The position numbers and the translations under genes were made by a program. The notes under the pieces were generated by a model. That model saw only the letters and a program-made list of their open reading frames with translations, made no database searches and was not told the DNA's origin. From Streptomyces sp. AJS327 (GTDB lineage Bacteria > Actinomycetota > Actinomycetes > Streptomycetales > Streptomycetaceae), in contig NZ_SKBR01000002.1 in NCBI RefSeq assembly GCF_013450295.1, positions 62,001 to 126,000 of the forward strand: a DNA stretch of 64,000 bases, given 5' to 3'. Position 1 is the first letter of the stretch, and every line of letters starts with the position of its first letter. Positions 1-11,200 of this stretch are shown piece by piece.

Positions 1-2
1 TG

Positions 3-3000
3 GGGGAGTTGGATGGGTTGGTGCCGTGGGTGGTGTCGGGTCGTGGGGGTGTGGGGTTGCGGGGTCAGGCTGCGCGGTTGGCGGGGTTTGTGCGGGAGTG
101 TGTGGCGGCGGGTGAGCGGGTTGATGTGGCGGGTGTGGCTGCGGGGTTGGTGGGTCGTGCGGGGTTGGAGGATCGGGCTGTGGTGGTGGGTTCTGGTGTG
201 GAGGGGTTGTTGTCGGGGTTGGATGCGGTGGTTGAGGGTGGGGCGTCGGCTGCTGGTGAGGGTGTGGTTGTGGGTTCGTCTGTGGGTGGGAAGTTGGCGG
301 TGTTGTTTACGGGGCAGGGGTCGCAGTTTGTGGGGATGGGTGCGGAGTTGTATGGGCGGTTTGGTGTGTTCGCGGGTGTGGTGGATGAGGTGTGTGAGGT
401 GGCGGATGGGTTGTTGCCTGGGCCGTTGCGTCCGGTGTTGTTCGGCGAGGACGGTCAGGACGGTGTGGGCGGGGACGGTCAGGGCGGTGTGGGTGGGGAT
501 GGTGGGGGCGGTGTGGGTGAGGGGTTGTTGGGGGAGACGGTGTTTGCGCAGGTGGGGTTGGTGGCGTTGGAGGTGGGGTTGTGGCGTGTGTTGGAGGAGT
601 GTGGGGTGTGTCCGGATGTGTTGATTGGGCATTCGGTGGGGGAGGTCAGTGCGGCTGTGGCGTCGGGTGTGTTGAGTTTGTCGGATGCGGTGCGGTTGGT
701 GTGTGCGCGGGGGGTTTTGATGCAGGGGTTGGCGTCGGGTGGGGTGATGGTTTCGGTGGCGGCGTCGGTGGCGGAGGTTGAGGGGCGGGTTGAGGGGTTG
801 GAGGGTGTGTGGGTAGCTGCTGTGAATGGTCCGGAGGCGGTGGTGTTGGCGGGGGAGGCGGAGGCGGTTGGTGGTGTGGTGGGGGTGTTGTCGGGTGAGG
901 GGTTTCGGACGCGGTGGTTGCCGGTTAGTCACGCTTTTCATACTCCGTTGATGGACCCGATTTTGGAGGAGTTCGCTCAGCGGATTGAGGGTTTGTCGTT
1001 TGGTCCGGGGCGGATTCCTGTGGTTTCGACGGTGTCGGGTGGGGTGGTGGGTTCGGATTTTGGTGGTGTGGCGTATTGGGTGGAGCATGCGTGTCGGCCG
1101 GTGCGGTTTGGTGATGCGGTGGGGGTGGCGCGGGGGTTGGGTGTGCGGGTGTGGGCTGAGGTGGGTCCGCAGCCGGCGTTGACGGCGGTGTTGGGTGGGT
1201 GTGAGGGGGAGGTGTCGGCGGTGTTCATGCGTCGTGGGCGGGACCAGGTGGCGGGGGTGTTGACTGGTTTGGCTCGGCTGCATGTTCATGGGGTGGGGGT
1301 GGATTGGCGGCGGCTTCTGCCCCGGGGTGCGGGGTCGGTGGAGTTGCCGACGTACGCCTTCCAGCGGCGGCGTTTTTGGGTGGATGGGGTTGTGGGGTCT
1401 GGGGTTTCGGGGTTGTCGGGGTGGGGGTTGGTGGGTGGGGGGCATGGGGTGTTGGGTGCGCGGGTGTCGTTGGCTGGTGGGGGTGTGGTGTGGGTGGGTG
1501 GTTTGTCGGTGGTGGGGCAGTCGTGGTTGGTTGATCATGGTGTGGGTGGTGTGGTGGTGGTGCCGGGGACGGCGTTTGTGGATGTGGTGGCGTATGTGGG
1601 GGGTGAGGTGGGGTGTGGGTGTGTGGAGGAGTTGATGTTGCGGGCGCCGTTGGTGGTGTCTGAGGGTGAGGGTGCGCGGGGTGTGGTGGTGCAGGTGGTG
1701 GTGGAGGATGCGGATGGGGAGGGTCGGCGTGGGGTGAGTGTCTACTCCCGTCCCGATACCGCAACCAGTACCAGTACCAGCGGCGGGCCCAGCACCAGTA
1801 CCAGCGGCGGGTCCAGCAGTGGAGTCAGTAGTGGCTCGCCGGGTGGGGGTGAGGTGTGGACGTTGCATGCGACGGGTGTGCTCGCGCCGACTCCCGTCAG
1901 TGCGGAGGGGTTTGTGCCGGAGTGGGGGTGGCCGCCGTCGGGTGAGGTGGTGGCTGTTGAGGGGATCTATGATCGGTTGGCTGGGGGTGGGTTTGATTAT
2001 GGTCCGGTGTTTCGGGGGTTGCGGGGGGTGTGGCGGGATGGGTGGGATGTGTTCGCGGAGGTGGTGTTGCCGGATGATCCGGCGGGTTATGTGGTGCATC
2101 CGGCGTTGTTGGACGCGGTGTTGCATGCGTTGGCCGTCACCGCCGATGGTGACGGGGAGGTCGCTGAGTTCGAGGGTGGGATGCCGTTCGCGTTCAGTGG
2201 TGTGACTGTCTATCGGTCTGGTGCGCGGACGCTGCACGCGCGGCTGCGGCGTCAGGGGTCCGATGGGGTATGTGTGGAGGCTGTTGATCCGAGCGGGCAG
2301 CCGGTTGTCACCATCGACTCCCTCGTCTTCCGGCCGGTCAGTCATGCCGATCTGGCGGGGGCGGCGCCGCTGGCCGGTGGCCTACTGCACCTGCGGTGGG
2401 CGGGGGTCGCCGGTGCTGACGCTTCGGAGGCGCGGGCGGATGGGGCGGCTGGGTACGTGCTGGCTGAACCGGACGTCGCCGCCCTGTCGGGGGTGGCTGG
2501 CGAGGGCGCGGCCGAGCCGGAGTGGGTGGTGCTGCCCTGCCGTGCCAGCGGGGACGGGTCGGTTCCGGAGCGGGCGCGTGCGCTGACCGCCTGGGTGTTG
2601 GGGCAGGTGCGCTCCTTCCTGGAGGAACCGACGCTGGTTGGACGGCGGTTGGTGGTGCTGACGCGGGGCGCGGTGGCGACCGGAGAGGATGACCGGGACG
2701 TCGACGTGTCGGCGGCGGGGGTGTGGGGGCTGGTTCGGTCGGCCCAGTCGGAGCACCCGGACCGCTTGGTGCTGCTGGACGTTGACGCCGAGGTGGCCGG
2801 GGAGGAGTGGCCCGCCGTGCTGTCTGCGCTTTCCGGAACTGCGGCCACCCAGTTCGCCCGGCGGGACGGGGTGTTGCTGACTCCGCGCCTGGAACCGGTC
2901 AACGGTGATGACGACATGACGGTGCCCGGTGAGGGGTGGCGGCTGACGGCCGGGTCGAGCGGAACCCTTGAGGAACTGTCGCTCGTGGAGCAGGAGTCGG

Positions 3001-5216
3001 CCGGTGAACCGCTGGGCGCGGGCATGGTGCGGGTGGCGGTGCGCGCCGCAGGACTCAACTTCCGGGACGTGCTTATCGCGTTGGGGATGTACCCCGGGGC
3101 TGCGGTGATCGGTGGCGAGGGCGCCGGGGTGGTGACCGAGGTCGGTTCGGGTGTTGCCGAACTGGCCGTCGGGGACCGGGTGATGGGCCTGATGCCCGAC
3201 TCGTTCGGGGACACCACGGTGGCGGACGCGCGCATGGTGGTCCGTATGCCCGAGGGGTGGGCGTTCCAGGAGGCCGCCTCCGTGCCCATCGCCTTCCTCA
3301 CGGCTCGGTACGCGTTGTGTGATCTGGCGGGTCTGCGGGCGGGTGAGCGGGTGTTGGTGCATGCGGGTGCGGGTGGTGTGGGGATGGCGGCGGTTCAGGT
3401 GGCGCGGTGTCTGGGGGCGGAGGTGTTCGCGACGGCGCATCCGAGTAAGTGGGGGACGTTGCGGGCGTTGGGGGTGGCGGAGGATCACATCGCCTCGTCG
3501 CGTGATCTGGACTTCGTTGGGCGGTTCGCCGAGGTGACGGAGGAGCAGGGGGTGGATGTGGTGCTGAACTCCCTGGCGGGGGAGTTCATTGACGCGTCGC
3601 TCGAACTGCTGCCGCGTGGCGGTCGGTTCATCGAGATGGGCAAGACCGACGTCCGGGACGGGACGTCCCTGCCGACCGGCGTCACCTACCGCACCTTCGA
3701 CCTGTCCGAGCCGGAACCGGCCCGGATCGGCGTGATGTTGGGCGAGCTGCTGACGATGTTCCGGGACGGCGACGTGCGGCTGCTGCCGTTGACGGTGTGG
3801 GACGTACGCCGGGCACGGTCCGCCTTCGGACACGTCCGCCAGGCCCGGCACACCGGAAAGGTCGTTCTCCGTGTGCCCGTGCCGCTCGACCCGGAGGGCA
3901 CCGTCCTGGTGACCGGCGGCACCGGATCGCTGGGGGCGCTGGTCGCCGAGCATCTGGTGACCGAGCACGGGGTGCGGCGTCTGCTGCTCGCCGGACGGAG
4001 TGGACCGCGGGCGTCAGGAGCTGACGAACTCCGCGAGCGACTGGGTGAGTTGGGCGCCGAGGTACGCATCGTGGCGGCCGACCTCGCGCACCGCGCGGAG
4101 GTGGCGGGCGTCCTGGCGCAGGTCGACGCGGAGCACCCGCTCACCGGGGTGGTGCACGCGGCGGGGATCGCCGACGACGGGGTCCTGGACTCGCTGACGC
4201 CGGAACGGGTGGAGCGGGTGATGGCGGCGAAGGCCGACGCGGCGTGGCATCTGCATGAGTTGACCCACGACGCCGACCTGGCGATGTTCGTGCTGTTCTC
4301 GTCCGCGTCCGGGGTGCTGGGGTCGCCGGGGCAGGCCAACTACGCGGCGGCGAACACCTTCCTGGACGCGCTGGCCGAGTACCGCCGGGCGCACGGGATG
4401 GTGGCGCAGTCCCTCTCGTGGGGCTTGTGGGCCCAGCCCAGCGCCATCAGCGGTCACCTCACGGAGGCGGACCTGGCCCGGGTGGCCCGGTCGGGGATGG
4501 TGCCGATCAGCACCGAGCAGGGCCTGCGCCTGCTGGACGAGGCGGGGCGGTTCGGCGGTCGCGCGCACGCGGTGCCGCTGCCGCTGGCGCCGGGCCACCG
4601 GCACGCGCATCCCCTGCTGGCACATCTCGGGGGACCGGCCCGTTCGACGCGGAGCGTGTCCCGACGGGAGGAAGTCAGGGCGCCGTCGGTGTCACTGACG
4701 GAGCGGCTGCGTGAACTGGCTCCGGATGACCAGCGGCGGTTGCTGCTGTCCACGGTGCGGGAGCACACCGCGGCCGTTCTCGGGCACGAGACCACGGACG
4801 CCATCGGGGACCGGAAGCCGTTCAAGGAGCTGGGGTTCGACTCGCTGACCGGTGTGGAGGTACGTAACCGGCTCGGTGCCGCCACCGGCCTTTCGCTGCG
4901 CGCCACGGTGGTCTTCGACTTCCCCACTCCCACCGCGCTCGCCGACCACCTGTGGGAGGCGCTGCGGCCGGACGACGGAGCGGGCTCATCTCCCATCATC
5001 GACGGTCTGGACCGGCTGGAGGCCGCGCTGGCGGAGGCCCCGGACTCCGCTGATCTGCGCGAGGAGATCACCGCCCGGCTGGAGGACCTCATGTGGAGCT
5101 GGCGGGACACCGCGGGGGGCCGGCCGGCCGCGGCGGAGGGGGATGACGACGACCTGGCCGCCGCCACCGATGACGAGATGTTCGACCTGATTGACGAAGA
5201 GCTCGGCAGGCAGTGA
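3..5216 (+). CDS. Type I modular polyketide synthase, 3' part (AT-DH-ER-KR-ACP-docking)
   Basis: The frame is open at the left edge, so the KS and the true start lie outside. Residues below count from the TTG at position 9. The acyltransferase (about 95-420) has GHSVG around Ser209 and HAFH at 308-311, the malonyl-CoA signature. The dehydratase (about 478-780) has a complete HxxxGxxxxP motif (H510, G514, P519) and a downstream D702-x3-H. The enoylreductase lies near nt 2935-3855 with an NADPH loop ([15 protein letters not shown]). The ketoreductase (nt 3898-4440) has TGGTGSLG, the SS...NYAAAN catalytic set and an ADD motif typical of B-type KRs. The ACP has GFDSL with Ser at nt 4842. The C-terminus ends in an acidic helical docking domain. 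The module adds an unsubstituted, fully reduced C2 unit and hands it to the next gene, which starts 43 nt after the stop. G/T-rich stretches break the normal codon pattern. Confidence 0.95.
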   Translation, partial: GELDGLVPWVVSGRGGVGLRGQAARLAGFVRECVAAGERVDVAGVAAGLVGRAGLEDRAVVVGSGVEGLLSGLDAVVEGGASAAGEGVVVGSSVGGKLAVLFTGQGSQFVGMGAELYGRFGVFAGVVDEVCEVADGLLPGPLRPVLFGEDGQDGVGGDGQGGVGGDGGGGVGEGLLGETVFAQVGLVALEVGLWRVLEECGVCPDVLIGHSVGEVSAAVASGVLSLSDAVRLVCARGVLMQGLASGGVMVSVAASVAEVEGRVEGLEGVWVAAVNGPEAVVLAGEAEAVGGVVGVLSGEGFRTRWLPVSHAFHTPLMDPILEEFAQRIEGLSFGPGRIPVVSTVSGGVVGSDFGGVAYWVEHACRPVRFGDAVGVARGLGVRVWAEVGPQPALTAVLGGCEGEVSAVFMRRGRDQVAGVLTGLARLHVHGVGVDWRRLLPRGAGSVELPTYAFQRRRFWVDGVVGSGVSGLSGWGLVGGGHGVLGARVSLAGGGVVWVGGLSVVGQSWLVDHGVGGVVVVPGTAFVDVVAYVGGEVGCGCVEELMLRAPLVVSEGEGARGVVVQVVVEDADGEGRRGVSVYSRPDTATSTSTSGGPSTSTSGGSSSGVSSGSPGGGEVWTLHATGVLAPTPVSAEGFVPEWGWPPSGEVVAVEGIYDRLAGGGFDYGPVFRGLRGVWRDGWDVFAEVVLPDDPAGYVVHPALLDAVLHALAVTADGDGEVAEFEGGMPFAFSGVTVYRSGARTLHARLRRQGSDGVCVEAVDPSGQPVVTIDSLVFRPVSHADLAGAAPLAGGLLHLRWAGVAGADASEARADGAAGYVLAEPDVAALSGVAGEGAAEPEWVVLPCRASGDGSVPERARALTAWVLGQVRSFLEEPTLVGRRLVVLTRGAVATGEDDRDVDVSAAGVWGLVRSAQSEHPDRLVLLDVDAEVAGEEWPAVLSALSGTAATQFARRDGVLLTPRLEPVNGDDDMTVPGEGWRLTAGSSGTLEELSLVEQESAGEPLGAGMVRVAVRAAGLNFRDVLIALGMYPGAAVIGGEGAGVVTEVGSGVAELAVGDRVMGLMPDSFGDTTVADARMVVRMPEGWAFQEAASVPIAFLTARYALCDLAGLRAGERVLVHAGAGGVGMAAVQVARCLGAEVFATAHPSKWGTLRALGVAEDHIASSRDLDFVGRFAEVTEEQGVDVVLNSLAGEFIDASLELLPRGGRFIEMGKTDVRDGTSLPTGVTYRTFDLSEPEPARIGVMLGELLTMFRDGDVRLLPLTVWDVRRARSAFGHVRQARHTGKVVLRVPVPLDPEGTVLVTGGTGSLGALVAEHLVTEHGVRRLLLAGRSGPRASGADELRERLGELGAEVRIVAADLAHRAEVAGVLAQVDAEHPLTGVVHAAGIADDGVLDSLTPERVERVMAAKADAAWHLHELTHDADLAMFVLFSSASGVLGSPGQANYAAANTFLDALAEYRRAHGMVAQSLSWGLWAQPSAISGHLTEADLARVARSGMVPISTEQGLRLLDEAGRFGGRAHAVPLPLAPGHRHAHPLLAHLGGPARSTRSVSRREEVRAPSVSLTERLRELAPDDQRRLLLSTVREHTAAVLGHETTDAIGDRKPFKELGFDSLTGVEVRNRLGAATGLSLRATVVFDFPTPTALADHLWEALRPDDGAGSSPIIDGLDRLEAALAEAPDSADLREEITARLEDLMWSWRDTAGGRPAAAEGDDDDLAAATDDEMFDLIDEELGRQ

Positions 5217-5259
5217 CACGTACGGCCGCCTGCCCGCCGCGCACGAGGAGTGGTTCCGG

Positions 5260-8200
5260 ATGACAGATGAGCAGAAGCTGCGGGATTACCTGAAGAAGGT
5301 GACGGCCGATCTGCGGCAGACCCGCAGGCGGTTGGAGGAGGCGCGGGCCGCCGAACCGGAGCCGATCGCCATCGTCGGGATGAGCTGCCGGTTTCCCGGC
5401 GGCGTGGACTCCCCCGACCGGTTGTGGGACCTGGTGGCCGGGGAACGGGACGCCATCACCCCGTTCCCGCGCGATCGGGGATGGGACGTGGACGGCCTCT
5501 ACGACCCGGACCCCGAGCAGACCGGGACCTCGTACGCGCGTGCGGGCGGATTCCTCGCGGACGCCGGGGAGTTCGACGCGGAGTTCTTCGGGATCAGCCC
5601 GCGTGAGGCGCTGGCGATGGACCCGCAGCAGCGGCAGTTGCTCGAACTCTCCTGGGAGGTGTTCGAGCATGCGGGCATCGACCCGCTCTCGGTGGCTGGC
5701 CGTCCCGTCGGCACGTTCGTCGGCACCTCCACCTCGGGGTACGGAATCACGACGGCCGAGGCGCCGCCCGGTGTGGAGGGGTACCTGCTGACCGGCAGCG
5801 CGGCGGCCGTCGCGTCCGGGCGGATCGCGTACACGCTGGGGCTGGAGGGCCCGGCCGTCACGATCGACACCGCGTGTTCCTCGTCGCTGGTGGCGATGCA
5901 CCTGGCCGCGCAGGCCCTGCGGTCGGGCGAGTGCGCGCTCGCGGTGGCCGGTGGCGCCACGGTCATGTCCAGCCCGGGCACGTTCGTGGAGTTCAGCAGG
6001 CAGCGTGGCCTGGCGCCGGACGGGCTGTGCAAGCCGTTCGCGTCGGCGGCGGACGGCACGGGCTGGGGCGAGGGCGTCGGCCTGCTGCTGCTGGAACGGT
6101 TGCCGGACGCCGTGGCCAACGGGCACAACGTGCTGGCGGTGATGCGGGGTTCGGCGGTCAACCAGGATGGCGCGTCCAACGGTCTGACCGCGCCCAACGG
6201 CCCGTCGCAGGAGCGGGTGATCCGGCAGGCGCTGCGGAACGCGCGGGTCTCCGCGAAACAGGTGGATGTGGTGGAGGCGCACGGGACCGGCACCAGCCTC
6301 GGTGACCCGATCGAGGCTCAGGCACTGCTGGCCACTTACGGGCAGAACCGCCCGGAGGACCGTCCGTTGTGGCTGGGTTCGGTGAAGTCGAACATCGGTC
6401 ATACGCAGGCGGCTGCTGGTGTGGCGGGCGTCATCAAGATGGTGATGGCGCTGCGGCACGAGCGGTTGCCGGTGACCCTGCACGTGGACGAGCCCTCGCC
6501 GCACGTGGACTGGTCGACGGGTGAGGTGCGGCTGCTCACCGAGGCGGTGCCGTGGCGGGGGGAAGGGCACCCCCGTCGTGCGGGGGTGTCGTCGTTTGGT
6601 GTGAGTGGGACGAACGCGCATGTGATTTTGGAGGAGCCGCCGGAGTCGGTGAGGCCCGCCGGGGTGGGGTCGGCTTCTGTGGTGGGGGAGTTGGGGTTGG
6701 TGTCGTGGGTGGTGTCGGGTCGTGGGGGTGTGGGGTTGCGGGGTCAGGCTGCGCGGTTGGCGGGGTTTGTGCGGGAGCGTGTGGCGGCGGGTGAGCGGGT
6801 TGATGTGGCGGGTGTGGCTGCGGGGTTGGTGGGGCGTGCGGGGTTGGAGAATCGTGCTGTGGTGGTGGGGTCGGGTGTGGAGGAGTTGTTGGCGGGGTTG
6901 GATGGGGTGGCGGGTGAGGGGCAGTCGGTGGCTGTGGGGTCGTTGTCGGGGGCGGTGTTGGTGTTTCCGGGGCAGGGTGGTCAGTGGTTGGGGATGGGTC
7001 GTGGGTTGTTGGAGGCGGCGGAGTCGGGGTCGGGTGCGGGTGCGGGTTCTGTTCTTGGGTCGGTGTTTGTGGGGCGGTTGGTGGAGTGTGAGCGGGCGTT
7101 GGAGCCGTTTGTGGGGTGGTCGTTGCGTGAGGTGTTGTTGGGGGTTGATGAGGGGTGGTTGGGGCGGGTGGATGTGGTGCAGCCGGTGTTGTGGGCGGTG
7201 ATGGTGTCGTTGGCTGAGGTGTGGCGGGGTGTGGGTGTGGTGGGGGATGTGGTGGTGGGGCATTCGCAGGGTGAGATCGCGGCGGCGGTGGTGGCGGGTC
7301 GGTTGAGTGTGGAGGATGGGGCGCGGGTGGTGGCGTTGCGGTCGCGTGCGTTGCGGGGGTTGGCGGGTGGGGGTGCGATGGCCTCGATCGGTCTGGATGT
7401 GGCGGAGGTGGAGGACCTGCTGCCGGAGGGGGTCTCGGTGGCGGCGATCAACGCTCCGGGGCAGGTGGTCGTCAGCGGCCCGCCGTCGCAGGTGGCGCAG
7501 GTGTGTGCCCGGGCGGAGGAGACGGGCGTACGCGCTCGGTTGATCGAGGTGGACTATGCCTCGCATCACGCGCAGGTGGAGGCCATCGAGGAAGAGTTGC
7601 GGCGCGAGTTGGCGCCGGTCGTCGACCAGGCCGCGGTCATGGCTGCGGATGGCGGCGTGTTCGAGGGGCCGGTGTTGGTCTCCAGCGTGACCGGACGGCC
7701 CGCTGCCACGGGGGAGTTGGACGGCGACTACTGGTACCGGAATCTGCGGGAGCCGGTGTTGTTCGCGGAGGCGGTGCGGGCGGCACACGCTCTGGGGCAT
7801 GGGGTGTTTTTGGAGGTGGGTCCGCATCCGGTGTTGGGGCTGGCCTTGTCGGGGGTGTTGGCGGACTCGGACGCGCGGGTGTTGCACACCCTGCGCCGTG
7901 ACCAGCCCGAACCGGAACAGTTGCTGAGGAGTCTGGGTGCGGCTTGGACGGTGGGGTTGCCGGTGGAGTGGTCGCGGGTGCTGCCGAAGGCGGCGCCGGT
8001 CGCTCTACCCACGTACGCGTTCCAGCGCCAGCGCTACTGGCTCGACGGACCGGCGTCCGCCACGCGGAACCCGGTCGGGCGGTACCGGATCGGCTGGAAG
8101 CCGCTGCCCGAGCCGGAGCGTACGGGGCCGCCGAGGATCACTGACTGGTTGCTGGTCTGCGCGGAGGGGCGGTCCGGGGCGCCCGAAGTGATCGCGCTGG

Positions 8201-11200
8201 CCGCCGCGTTGGGCGAGGAATCCGGTTCGGCGCGGGTCGTCGCCGTGCCCACGGGACGGGTGGGACCGGAGGAGCTGGCGCGAGTGCTGGACGGGGTCGT
8301 TCCGGCCGAACGGCCCGTCGGGATGGTCTCGTTGCTGGACGGGGAGGCGGCCGTCGGGCTGCTGCGCGCGGTGGGTGCCGTGTCGTGCGAGGCCCGGCTG
8401 TGGCAGCTGACCTCGGGCGCCGTCGGTGTCGGGGGCGGGGATGTGGTCAACGACCCGACGGCGGCGGGGCTCTGGGGCTGGGGGAGGTGCTTCGCACTGG
8501 AGCACCCGGACCGGTGGGGCGGTCTGGTCGACCTGCCGGACGCCGTCGACGAGGGGGTGGTGGCCCGGGTGACGGCTCACCTCACCCGGGACGGCGGTGA
8601 GGACCAGGTGGCGGTCCGCGCCGAGGGCGCCTTCGGCCGTCGGCTGTTGTCCGTGGAGGAGCCGGGCGCGTCGGCGGTGGGCTGGCCGTCGGCGGGAACG
8701 GTGGTGGTGACCGGCGGAACCGAGGGTCAGGGTGCCCAGCTGGCGCGGTGGGTGGCGGCCCGTGGCGCTGAGCGGCTGGTCCTTGTCGGCGGTGAATCGG
8801 CTGAACTGTGCGCGGAGTTGACGGAGCTGGGCACACCCGCCGTCACACTGCCGGGGGAGGTGACCGATCCGGAGGCGTTGCGCGGGATACTCCGGGAGGC
8901 CGCCGGGGAGGCGCCGCTGTCCGTCGTCGTGCACGCCGCGGGCGTGACCGAGTTGGCGCCGGTGCGGGAGAGCGAACCCGCCCATGTGGAGCGGGTGATG
9001 GGGGAGAGGTGCGTGGGTGCGGCCGCGCTGGCGGAGGTGCTGCGCGCCGACCATCCGGACACCCCGCTGGTGTTGCTCTCCTCCGTCGCGGGGGTCTGGG
9101 GCAGTGGTCTGCACGGGGCGCTGGCGGCGTCCGGGGCGTGGCTCGACGCGTTGGCCGAGCGGGAGCGGGCGGCAGGTCGTCCGGTCACCGCCGTCGCCGT
9201 CAGCCCATGGGAGGGCGAGCCCGAACTGGTGGAGGCCCTGCGTGGGCAGGGGGTGCCGGTGACCGATCCCGAGGTGGCACTCGCGGGGTTGCCCGGTCTG
9301 CTGGCGCTGGGCGAGGCGGCGGTGGTGCTGGCGCGGGTGCACTGGGAGCGTTTCGTCCCGGCGTTCACGGCGGCCGGGCCCCGGCCGCTGATCGGTGACC
9401 TCGCGGAGGCGCGGCGGGTGCTGGACGCCGAGGCCGAGGAGGACCCGAGGGCGCGGGAGGTCTCGCGGGTGGCGCGGGCGCTGGCCGACGCCGCGCCGGA
9501 GGAGTACGACGAGATCGTGCTGGCGGAGGTGCGGGCGGCCACGGCGGCCGTACTGGGCTACTCCGGGCCGGACGGCGTCGGTTCGCTGAAGGCGTTCCGG
9601 GAGCTGGGCATGGACTCGGTGACCGCGGTGGAACTGCGGAACCGGCTGTCCTCGGCGACCGGAGTCCGGCTCCCCGCCACGCTGATCTTCGACCACCCCA
9701 CCCCGGCGGCGGTGGCGGAGCTGCTGCGCGAGGAGCTGGCGCCCGGGCGGGCCGACGAGGTGGCGGGTGCCGCGCCTCCCGCCCGGGAGGTCGTCGACGA
9801 GCCGGTCGCCATCGTCGGGATGAGCTGCCGTTTTCCCGGCCGGGTCGGCTCGCCGGAGGAGCTGTGGCAGGTGGTCGCGGACGGCGTCGACGCCGTTACG
9901 CCGTTCCCCACCGACCGGGGCTGGGACGTTACCGGGCTCTACGACGAGGACCCGGACCGGGCCGGGACGGTGTACGCGCGGGGCGGTGGATTCCTGCACG
10001 GCGCCGGGGAGTTCGACGCCGGGTTCTTCGAGATCAGCCCGCGTGAGGCGGTCGCGATGGACCCGCAGCAGCGGCTGCTGCTGGAGACCTCCTGGGAGGC
10101 GTTCGAGCGGGCGGGTATCGCGCCCCAGGAGGTGCGGGGCAGCGACACCGGTGTCTTCGTCGGCACCAACGGGCAGGATTACGCACCGCTGTTGATGGCG
10201 GCCGGGGACGGTATGGAGGGCTACCTCGGCACCGGCAACGCGGCGAGCGTCGTCTCCGGCCGGGTCGCCTACGCCTTCGGGCTGGAGGGGCCCGCCGTCT
10301 CGGTGGACACGGCCTGTTCGTCCTCGCTGGTGGCGATGCACTGGGCCGCGCGGGCGCTGCGGCAGGGGGAGTGTTCCCTGGCGCTGACCGGCGGCGTCAC
10401 CGTGATGTCGACGCCGGGTTCGCTGCTGACCTTCGCCCGGCAGCGGGGGCTGGCCGCCGACGGGCGGTGCAAGGCGTTCTCCGCCGAGGCGGACGGGATG
10501 GGCATGGCCGAGGGCGTCGGCATGCTGCTGCTGGAACGGCTCTCGGACGCGCGGCGCAACGGGCACCCCGTGCTGGCGGTGGTGCGTGGTTCGGCTGTTA
10601 ACCAGGACGGTGCGTCGAACGGTCTGACGGCGCCGAACGGCCCGTCCCAACAGCGCGTCATCCGGCAGGCGTTGGCGAACGCCGGGGTGGGGCCGGCCGA
10701 GGTCGACGCGGTGGAGGCGCACGGCACCGGCACCACGCTGGGCGACCCGATCGAGGCGCAGGCCCTCCAGGCCACCTACGGCCGGGAGCGGTCCGACGGC
10801 CGTCCGCTGTGGCTGGGGTCGCTGAAGTCCAACATCGGCCACACCCAGGCAGCGGCCGGTGTGGCGGGTGTGATCAAGATGGTGATGGCGCTGGGCGCCG
10901 AGTTGCTGCCCCGTACGCTCCACGCCGACCGGCCGTCCCCGCACGTGGACTGGTCCGACGGCGAGGTGCGGCTGCTCACCGAGCCGTTGCCGTGGCGGCG
11001 CGGTGACCGCCCGCGCCGGGCCGGGGTCTCCTCGTTCGGGATGAGCGGCACCAACGCGCACGCCATCCTGGAGGAGGCGCCCGACGATCCGCCGGGCGAG
11101 GAGCCTTCCGGGCCCGAACGTCCCGGTGCCGAACTCCCGGGCCGCGTACCCGGGTCCGTCCAGTCGGCCGTCGAACCGAGCGCCGACGGGCGGGAGATGG

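Noticed and set aside
5191..5259. TTG start for the terminal PKS
   Set aside because: It overlaps the upstream gene and lacks a ribosome site; ATG 5260 has GAGGAG and begins the docking domain.
5089..7887. A 932-codon minus-strand frame across the PKS gene junction
   Set aside because: Shadow of the G/T-rich plus-strand sequence; its His/Pro/Arg-rich runs mirror GTG and GGG codons.
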